Shown: in pieces, positions 55,246-64,000 of the stretch
Numbering within the stretch: the first letter of the stretch is position 1
How the letters are laid out: each line of letters begins with the position of its first letter
From: Gymnothorax reevesii
Lineage: Eukaryota > Chordata > Actinopteri > Anguilliformes > Muraenidae
Reading direction: 5' to 3'
Length of the DNA: 64,000 nt
Assembly: GCA_029721435.1 (NCBI GenBank)
Contig: CM056574.1
Location: forward strand, 3,547,001-3,611,000
Position numbers and translations under genes: made by a program
Notes under the pieces: model-generated
What the model saw: only the letters and a program-made list of their open reading frames with translations
The model's database searches: none
What the model was told of the DNA's origin: nothing

Positions 55246-58200
55246 TATATACTGTATGCTGGTGAAGCAATAGGTAACGAATCAGCCTTTAAACAGCCCG
55301 TTTCATCTGAAGTCTCAGGACAATCTGACAGTGACCTGTAAAAACTCCAGCTGGCTCACATAAGCAGGTTTTATTTTGCTTCCAACATGCGATTCAGGAT
55401 CAGCTCTAGTGTCTTTTAATGAAGCAGAAGTACCGTGACAACAAAGGTAAAACCTGACTCAGGATCAGTACCTCATCTGTCTACTCTCCAGATTCTTACG
55501 CCATTTAATTCTTGAACAAAAATCAACAAACAGGGTAACAAGACGAGAAAAATTCATGCCAGGCACACGAAAAAAAAAAAAAAAACTCCGGCAAAAACAC
55601 CACAGAATTGATCCAAACTGGCCTGTAAGACCGAACAAGGACCATCCCAGAGAATGAAAATTCAGACCAATAATGCAATTTAGACAGAAGATGGCGGCAT
55701 ACAGGCAGGTATTACACCATGACAGAAACGGGACTACGACAGCATCCCCTAGTGGGCCAATTATTAACCCACAGTAAGAGCTCAGTGGTTCCGCAAATCA
55801 TGAGGACCATGAACTTCAGAATCAGCAGATACAGAGGCCACAAACAGCAGCGTAAAATCAGCCCAAGAAGCTGAAAGACCCCCCAGTATTTTGTCCCAAT
55901 AGTCCGTCGGGCTAATTAATAACATTCTGCTGCAAGAATGCTGCACCCATTAGTGAATTAGCTGGCTGAGTTAAACTTTCATTCTCTGACCTCTGGACTC
56001 TACAGCATTGCATGAAGGGTTAAGCAGGCCTTTCAATGGCCAGAGTTCATTGGGCGAGCCATAGGTTTGCAACAGAATAACAGACTAAGGTGATGTTTCA
56101 GGGCCTGATTTTAAAAGCTAAAGGCAAGATGTTAGATTGCTTGCAGGTACAGATTGTCCGTTGCAATAATTGGGTGAATAAACTATTTGTTTGTATAATT
56201 GAGCCCCTAAGAACCATACTGATTCATCTTGCACAAACTGAGACGTGGTAGTCAGTATGTGCAGAAAACCGAGATCTACATTTCCCAAATGGGCTGACCC
56301 AATCTGCCAGCATGGATTGTTAATACAAGCAAACATCTTCTCTTCCACAGCACATATGCACTGCACTGCCTTAGCCATAGAGGGCCATCCCTCAACCTTC
56401 CCATAATTCACTGTAAACAGGGCAGCTGGGTACAGCATCTCACTGATGAGGAACTGTTTGCTATGATTGATGGTGAAGTGGAAGATGAGACCCAGAGTTT
56501 GACCCAAATGAATCAGAAGATGATGGTTCCTCTTCAGAAGGAGGTAGTTTTCACTTTAAATGGTACAGAAGGACATCTTAAAGCTGCCTTAAAAGTGCAT
56601 GTACATAATTTTACAAGCTGAATTTATAGTTAGCAACATATGAATTTTTTATTTTTATTTTTTGCCATTTACTCTAGATGACACAGGAGGCTGGCAACTT
56701 TGAGTCCCAGTTTCTCAAACAAACCCCAACATGGGCTGGTTTGGTTTGGCTATAAGGCGCGACATTAGGTCTAATATCTGAAAGCAGAAAAGTTGTGCAA
56801 GCCATTTAAAATAGAATCATCTATTACAAGGTTATAATGCAAAGAATAGATGAATTCTCATAAAAAAGACTCACCAAGGCAGTTGTCAGATTGATCCACT
56901 GCAATCATTTTACTAAATGGGCAGTACAAAGCAGACAGCGGAGTGAAAAGGTGTTTTCGGACCATTAAACGCCACTCAATGTTACGAGGTTATTGCTGGC
57001 CTCTTTGAAACCGTAGGGATGCGCATAAAGGATGCTCTAAGCCAGCGGAAGGGTGAATTACAATGGACACCGTGGTTTTCAACATCATTTTAGCTCATAA
57101 GTGAACGTCGCAAATTACACCAGCAGAGGGCAGTGGCGTCAATGTTATGAGCACCAGGCTTATTGGGACAGATTGGGCCCGACAGAACGGCATCTAAAAA
57201 AAAAATAATCCTTGTGCCAATGTGCAGTTATTTGGCTTGATGCTTTAGAAAGATACATCAAAATAACTCATTTATGAAGAGTAAACCTCAATGATCAGCA
57301 TTCCATCGTTTTTTTAATTCATTTTCAGTGATCATGTACTTTTAGGCAAATTCAATTGCAATTTTGGTCCAAAGTCCATCATCTTGGCATCAGGACACAA
57401 GCACAACCGTACGAACTTACTACAGAGAGTACAAATCAGTATTGTTCATCGAATCGATAGTCTACATAACATTCAGAGAGACCAGCCCAGCAGTCAAATT
57501 ATTACATAACCGACACTTGGCCAAGGCAACTCCTTGCGGCATGTCTTTTGTCAATAAGGCCTTTACAGGAGCGGGAAGGTGGAGTTCCCCTTCTGGCCAC
57601 TAGAGGACAGCTAAAGCCCACATTGGTTTTGCTTCTCACGGGAACCACATATATGCCGGCGATATATACTGTAATTTACCGGCATCACCATTTTCAGTGA
57701 GGCCTTAAAAATTTACTTCAGTTCAAAAAAAATGTCGGATTTTTTTTTTGGCAGCTACAATTTAAATAGATGCCTCATCATATCGAAACAGTACTATCTG
57801 ACACAAGTTTCACGTACCATAAAAATAGGCCAATCAGCCAAATTAATTATCAATACTAGCCGGAAGAACAGGCCGCCCTCAGAACTTCATAGGAACACAG
57901 TGGACTGCAATGAAAACTCGCACTTTTTAATTTTTATTGACAGATTTTTTAATGGCAGGCATTCCGTAGTTAATAACCGCGTACAAATAGGCTAAACGAA
58001 GAGTTCACATGTTTTTGCGATGCATTTTTTGACGCCACGAGCACTGCAGAACACTGACTTTCTTCCTAATACAGTTTATGTTTCGGTTACATTTTGTACG
58101 CCCAATATTTCCACTCAGTTCCAATTTCGGTCAACGGATCATTTCTCCCTCCGTGACTGCAGAAAAGAAGCCATAGTTATCCAAAAGGATGCTATTTTCG

Positions 58201-59099
58201 CCACCACAGTGTAGTAGTGATATTATAGTTATTCGAACTACAGAAATACAGATGTGTGGACTACAGTACTATTATGGTACTGTTGGCTGTGGTAATACTA
58301 TAGTTATAATGTGATGGCAGTATTGCTATTCTAGTTATAGCTACTATGCAGACTAAAGTAGGCTACTACTACAGCTATGCAAAAAAAAAAGAGAGTATTG
58401 CTAAGAATGAACTATAGGATGTTTTAATAAGGTGTAGTTTGCAGACTATAGAAAACTCATGTCTCAAAAGAGCTTTATCCACAGAACGACACTGGATTAT
58501 AATACAACAAACAATTTGCAGTCAATGTGATCCAGCGCGTATCCGTAGCTGAGCTCGTGCTCCCTTGTCCGCGTGCCAACAGAACATATTTAATCATCTG
58601 GCGGGTTATTGCTTCACTATTGCTATCGCAGTCATGTAGCAGCGGCATAGTAATGGGTCTGCTCGCTCTTGAGCGAATTTTTTTATTTCGAGATTGACGG
58701 ATCACGAATTCAACATGTTAACCATTGTCATGATGACAAAAACACTCAGCACTAGAAGAGCGAAGTAAAATCGGCCAGTTTGATGTGGGCCTATAGGCTA
58801 CTCGCTTAAATCTCTTGAGATAAAATATGTCGTCTCGCATCAGTTCCCAAGACGGTTTCTGAAGAAACTCCGCGAGGTTATTCATCCACCTGCGACGGTC
58901 AGGTTTAGCGATCAGGTCACGTTGCTTTCAATCATTACTGCAATGCAAACCGAACCAGTTTCATCCGTGCAGTAAAGTAAAAATTGAAAAATAAAAGTAA
59001 AAGTAATAAAAATTATAGGCCAACTTACTACGCTTGTTTTAAGTAGACTAGTGCTACAGCTCTTCCTCCTCCTCTTCCTACTGCTACTACTACTAAAAT
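55246..59099. other. No gene seen; mostly unique sequence
   Basis: An A run (55570-55584) and a cryptic ACTAC/TAGTA-rich patch (58200-58380) occur. The 129-codon - frame at 56118-56507 begins at a TTG, has no recognisable domain and no splice context. The sequence around 57.1-57.6 kb holds two CTCF-like words (57120-57133 and 57597-57610). No exon was recognised. Confidence 0.45.
57120..57133 (+). promoter_or_regulatory. CTCF-like motif
   Basis: CCAGCAGAGGGCAG fits CCASYAGRKGGCAS fully and, unlike the LTR motifs, lies in unique sequence. A one-mismatch version, CCACTAGAGGACAG, follows at 57597-57610 on the same strand. Confidence 0.45.
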
Positions 59100-59205
59100 A
59101 ATAACAAAATATAATAATAATAATTATTATTATTACTATTATTATTAATAATATTATTGTTATTAATTATTATACTAATACTAATAATAATGATAATAAT
59201 ATTAG
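59100..59205. repeat. (TAA)n / (ATT)n microsatellite patch
   Basis: Irregular TAA and ATT trinucleotide runs. Confidence 0.9.
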
Positions 59206-59337
59206 ATGCCGCGGCCACATAAAGGTAGAATGTCGTTTTCAACCCTTCCAACTTCATGCTTGAAGACAAAGATCACCAAATACATTCTGTGGCCACAGGT
59301 ACTGAGAACATATATAGCTCCCCAAATCACATCTCAC

Positions 59338-59364
59338 TCACACAAACACACACACACACACACA

Positions 59365-59414
<50 letters not shown>

Positions 59415-59451
59415 GTATGAGGGGGAGAGAGAGAGAGAGAGAGAGAGAGAT
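59338..59451. repeat. (CA)n then (GA)n microsatellites
   Basis: A CA run to about 59412 is followed by GGGTATGAGGGG and a GA run to about 59450. Frames across them are dipeptide artefacts. Confidence 0.95.
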
Positions 59452-60090
59452 GTGTAAGAGGCAAGCGTGCATTTTTCCTTCCTTATAGAAGCAAGTAATA
59501 TTGTTATGCGATAACTACATAACAAACGAATAAAGGGTAAATGTTGCCTTTCGTTGTAAAATTGTAATTACAGATCCTTCAAAATATTGGTGTCAACACC
59601 AATTTGCACCTCTGGAGTCGCGTGCAGTATGTAGGAAAATAGCACGGTTAATGTATTTTACTGCCGACAACCACCGACACAATCACTTCGAGAAAAATAA
59701 AAATAGATAAAATCAGTCAGTTGACGCTATGAGCCGCGTCTTAGAAGATTTACTTTCCTTCTTGACGAAGGGACAGAAGTCGCAGCACTTCTCACACTTC
59801 GGTAATTTAGGGGCAGACAGCGAATAGGTCTGAGGGTGACTCGCTGAACAAATTAATTGGTCTTCATGCGCGGGTGGGTGTATTTTGAGTATCTTAAAAT
59901 TAAACCTTTTACGCCATTTATGTGCAGGATCTTGGCCTATTACCACCTGCCAGAGATGGCGCCTCAAGTTGCCATTAGAGGTGTGAGAGACAGAAATACG
60001 CAGAGACAAACAGACTGGAGAACAGACAGAAAAACATCAGTAGAGACACAGACAGGCATACAGACAGGACAGACATTGAGCACCCCCCAC

Positions 60091-60121
<31 letters not shown>

Positions 60122-60183
60122 TTCAAAACTTTTTCTGGTCGGAGTTTTGAATGATGATAATGTACCTATAATGACATACAAGC
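59452..60183. other. No gene seen; short (TG)n and G run
   Basis: GACAGACAG-rich patch (60011-60075), then (TG)n and a 15-base G run (60093-60121). Confidence 0.6.
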
Positions 60184-60216
60184 CACGTATAGCCTACAAA
60201 TTCAAGGCTATACGTG
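60184..60216. other. Perfect 11-bp inverted repeat (hairpin)
   Basis: CACGTATAGCC and GGCTATACGTG flank an 11-base loop. There is no T run after it and no gene beside it, so a terminator role is not suggested. Confidence 0.7.
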
Positions 60217-60805
60217 TCATATACGATCATCCTCGCGGCACTCGCTTCACTTCAATCGTCATCATCACTTAATGAAAACAGTTTACTATTGACGGGTTTT
60301 TCTGTCGGTCAAATTTTCTCAGCTTCACGCTCCCAGCAGCGGTCACCTGTCCGCAGTTTGCAATACAACACTGCAGTCTTTCGCTGCAGCGGCATTTCCG
60401 TTGCCAGCCAATCGATTTCTTCTCCTGGTTTAGAATGCACCAATCATTAACCCCTCTCGCCCATCAGTGATGGAATGAACGAACGACTGTTGGCTCCATA
60501 TCACACCGCTTTGGTATCTCCCAATTACAAGCACGTTGTACATTATTTAGTCACACTGCTCACTGAATGACTCGTTCAAAAATGTCTTAAGTCTATATCG
60601 TTGTGTCAAACCCAATGTAAAACCTTTGAACACTTACCGCAGTGACACTGCGCGGTTACCGGTCCCGACATCTAATGCTGGCCTACTTAGCTCAACAGAT
60701 TATTCTTACAACTTCAACAGTAGTAATGGCACAAAGGATAAATACATTTGGAGCCTTTTATTTATAACGAACATGGAAAAAACTGATGAGTTACTGGTTT
60801 GACAG

Positions 60806-60807
<2 letters not shown>
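60217..60807. other. No gene seen
   Basis: Unique sequence, nothing recognised. Confidence 0.5.
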
Positions 60808-60842
<35 letters not shown>

Positions 60843-60862
60843 TAATAATAATAATAATAATG
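60808..60862. repeat. (AAT)n microsatellite
   Basis: About 55 bases of AAT with one AAC interruption, then GTCATCATCGTCATCAT. Confidence 0.96.
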
Positions 60863-63800
60863 TCATCATCGTCATCATTTGAAATACAAAGTGTGCAACA
60901 AATTTTACACGCAGAATATCCCAGCATTCGCAAAGAGTATATGACATCCTTCAAGAAATATGGGATGAGTTAGTCACCCTAATTTAAGGTTTGTTGATGG
61001 AGTACACTGATGAGCTCGAGAACAGACTTCACGACTGAGTACGCACTGGTAGTGTAGTGTACAGGCAGTGTAGTTTGTTATAGCCTAATGATCAGTGACT
61101 CATGGTATCTTCATGATGAGAAATGGAAGCAACACGTAAAAATGCTCCACCAAAATATTTGACAGTCACACCGCGATGGCCGGCATATGGTGTTGGTGTC
61201 AAGTAGGCCAAATGACGACAACTCGAAGGAACATTAGCAGCGTGGAGTATATGCCACCATCGCGACAGCCTGTTGTCGGTTCAACACTTGCACTGGATTT
61301 GTGACAGAGTAAATTCACGCTGACTAATTCTCCATCGTCACATTTATTTGACATTATGGCACTACACAATGGATGCAGCCCCATGTACTTTTTCACGGGA
61401 ATTAATAATGACATTTGATGCAATAATTGTTCGCGATTCGGGGGATTCATATTGGCGTCGGGCCCTGGCCGTAGCCTTACCGATAAAACTGCAATGTTGT
61501 TGTTTATGACGGTAATAAAAAAATTCAAACAAACAAGACATAAAACAAATTTACATCACATAAACCCCAACCATTTCCATTAATTCGGTAGCCAATTGAA
61601 CTAATTCAATTCAGATCTAATAATAACAGGACAGAAAAGCAATTTTCGATGGGTTCATAAATTCATTCCACATCCACATTATTCAGAACAGTATGCGCGT
61701 GAATCAGATGGTTTTTTCCGTACCTTAATAATTAGCATTTACTCTCATTTCTTTTATTTTAGACAACAAAACACCAGTAATACTGAGCAATAATGCGATA
61801 ATAAGGGATAATTATGATGCAGTTGTTTTTATAAATGAAGGGATAAATAATGCGGGATCCTGGTCGGAATTACAGCCCTTGGTCGGACCAATTAAACAGG
61901 TCTACCGCTGCTAAATAGCGCAGTGAAAGGAAATAATTAGGTGGACGAAACCGATGAGTTTAAGATCCTTTGACTTCTAAACACCCAATCAACATCTTGT
62001 CCCGTCTCATTATTTTTCTCGGTAATGATTTTCTAATGCTCTCCCTGGGCGAAAGAGCGCGTTAGTTATTAACTCAGAAAGCAGGTCTGATGCCCAGATT
62101 GCGTGAATGTGACCTTCCGTTTCTGATTCCAGATTATCAGAGAGTAATAACAGCAACTTCAGTATGAGCCTAAATGCGATTCGTCTGGTCCTCATCTTTT
62201 AAACTTTCCCTCCGTGTTGTTCATAGCTGCAGCCTTATATCTGCAACTAGCGCGGAAATGTGCAACTTCTAATTCTGAGGATCCACAAAAATGTAGCTGA
62301 ACTGACCGCCGTTTGAGGGCTCCTTTGACGGCGTTGAAACAGAGTCACCAGTCAGTCCAACAGCTGCAGCAACATTGGCTGGGGTAAAGATGTTATCACT
62401 TGCCGTAGTTAAGTTCAGCAATGGAAACTGCTCAACTGATGCAGGCCCAGATCTGCCACTGATTTAGTTAATATGTATCAGAAAGAAGCTTTGTAGTGTC
62501 AAGGTTTCATACAAAGTCTTGTGAAAAGTAGTAGGCCTACCTAGAAAAGAGAGACAAATAAAAAAAAAATAGAGGTAAAGTGTCACAGAAATAGGCTCGA
62601 CGATATTTATCATCCTTACATTATAGCCTTCTAGTCTGCAAACGTGCAAGAAGAAAACTTAGTAAACTGTGTGCACCAGCGTACAGGCCAGCATCAAGTT
62701 CGTATATGACGAGTTGCGTTGAGCGGAAGGGTATTCACGAAGAGAAAACAAAGTCGAAGCAAAGCGCAGAATTCGGTGATTATTTGATTGATTGTAGGCT
62801 ATCTACGTCCTCCATATTTCTACTTCATAGCAATATTGGCTGAATGCATTGATTCCACTAAAGGCTTTGGAACGAAAGGCTTTGCACCCTGCTTTGCAAA
62901 TCAGAGTTTTCTCAGAAACAAAAACTAATGATAATTTGGGTGCAGACTTACTTTAATGACATATTCTCACAAAAAGAATTCTAATAGGTGGAGTAGTTCT
63001 TGCGGGTTTCTCACGCGAGACTGATGTTTCATAGTAAACTGGCCTTTTACGCACATGGGGTATTAGAAGCACTTTCACTCAAATGGCATCGGCCCAAAGT
63101 TAATAGCAAACGGGGCTGAAGCGATACTTCAGGCTGCTCAGAAGGGAGGGAAAATTCGACGAGTGTAATTATTAACCGTAATGGATGCAGGAATATGAGA
63201 CAGACAGTCGTAATCATTATCGTTCATCTAATCCAGCTTCAAGCAATACCCTAAACGGCAGAAAATAATGCGGAAGCATTATTGTTAAAAGGCAGGCAAG
63301 ACGAATTTTGGTGATAGAATCAAAGTAATGGAGGCTATTTGTTCTCTTTAACTTTTATAAGAAAGGTAAATAGTAGTCGGAATTTTCCACGGCTAGCTCA
63401 AGATATTAAATAAATATACGGCATTTATATGCCGCTTCGGCTATATATTCTCCTCATTTACATAGCAGAGCAGTATGTGCTACTATTATTTCATTATGCA
63501 CAAAATTGCTTTTCATTGGTAATATGAATACTACAATAAATTCAAATCATGCTAAAATGGGATTATTATTATTATTATTATTAGGCTATTATCATCATCA
63601 TCATTAAAAACTGCGGTAGTTGTACACTAATGACGTGACTGTATTAGTTCATATTCTGTACTGGCAAAAATTAAGTGATTTAAATTCAACCAACAGTAAC
63701 CAAACGCATCAGGGCTCTAACGCAGCGCAAGAAGCAAGAATATCGGCGTCTCCAGATGAGCTCGAGCGCATTAAGGTGAGGAAGAAAAGGTATGAAGTCG

Positions 63801-64000
63801 CGAGATGGAGTTCGGGAAAGGACTGCAGCGAGGCGTACAAAAATGTGAATTCGAACATTATTTTACCATTATCCTGTATCATTATTTTCTGGTGCCACAT
63901 GAACAAGTCAGATGCCAAAATATAAACTCCAATGACATTAGAAAGAGTTTCTTCTGAAGTGAATAAGAGCGCGATGATTTCAAGAAACGATCTGGGCGGG
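60863..64000. other. No gene seen; unique sequence, candidate regulatory block
   Basis: A (TTA)n/(CAT)n patch lies at 63563-63606. The 61720-61990 stretch is non-repetitive with several TAATTA/ATAATTA words and could be a conserved non-coding element. The 101-codon + frame at 63620-63925 is not recognisable as a protein. No exon with splice sites and a domain was found up to the window end. Confidence 0.45.

Noticed and set aside
56118..56507. 129-codon - open frame
   Set aside because: It starts at TTG, has no domain and no splice signals or homologous family that I recognise; probably chance.
63620..63925. 101-codon + frame near the window end, considered as a homeobox-gene neighbour exon
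   Set aside because: The peptide does not resemble EMX or any known family, and no splice sites support an exon.

Overview
The window is teleost fish nuclear DNA. It holds one recognisable protein-coding host gene, the notochord homeobox gene noto (floating head type), at 33.3-34.6 kb on the + strand. The teleost assignment rests on that gene, on two Tc1-like transposon families with terminal repeats of the kind common in fish, on a V-SINE-like tRNA-derived SINE, on L2/RTE-type LINE remnants, and on an LTR retrotransposon with the domain order of the deuterostome Gmr1 group. About 33 kb on the left and 29 kb on the right of noto show no other gene, which is the setting expected of a developmental regulator in a gene desert.

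Left part (1-33 kb): a 25-bp minisatellite opens the window. It is followed by an old solo LTR (1675-2139), a degenerate Tc1 element inserted in an RTE-like tail (2969-4562), a second Tc1-family copy (9574-11654) split by an unrelated solo LTR, and a 4.4-kb array of a 28-bp minisatellite (12.2-16.6 kb). Next come a TTAA-flanked fold-back MITE (16813-17033) and another copy of the second Tc1 family (18550-26152). That copy is split by a complete LTR retrotransposon (19489-25507) that looks very recent: its 509-bp LTRs are identical by eye, it has a 4-bp target duplication, and it carries one uninterrupted gag-pol frame on the - strand. Its pol order is protease, integrase, reverse transcriptase, RNase H, which is a Copia-like order with Ty3/Gypsy-like domains, i.e. 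the Gmr1 type. Its capsid region resembles a SCAN domain. The solo LTR at 1.7 kb is a diverged relative of this element.

Middle (33-46 kb): noto has three exons, a TATA box, a Groucho-type eh1 motif, a homeodomain split at residue 44/45, and a polyadenylation signal. Downstream lie long TG/CA arrays (37.7-38.0 and 38.9-39.6 kb), two more minisatellites, and a TIR element carrying a SINE (42.0-43.0 kb).

Right part (46-64 kb): a decayed 4-kb LINE on the - strand (46.5-50.6 kb), a 27-bp CT-rich minisatellite, the 3' end of an L2-like LINE interrupted by a second copy of the TTAA MITE (52.06-52.63 kb), a 34-bp and a 35-bp minisatellite (the latter with a 245-bp higher-order period), a small TA-flanked MITE, and then 9 kb of mostly unique sequence without a recognisable exon.

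Most of the very long open frames here (up to 1307 codons) are translations of tandem repeats whose unit lacks stop codons, not genes. The strongest observations are the young Gmr1-type element with its SCAN-like capsid, the CTCF-like motif kept in both its new and old LTRs, and the layered transposon insertions that give a readable order of events. All motif matches were read by eye; no alignment or database search was run.
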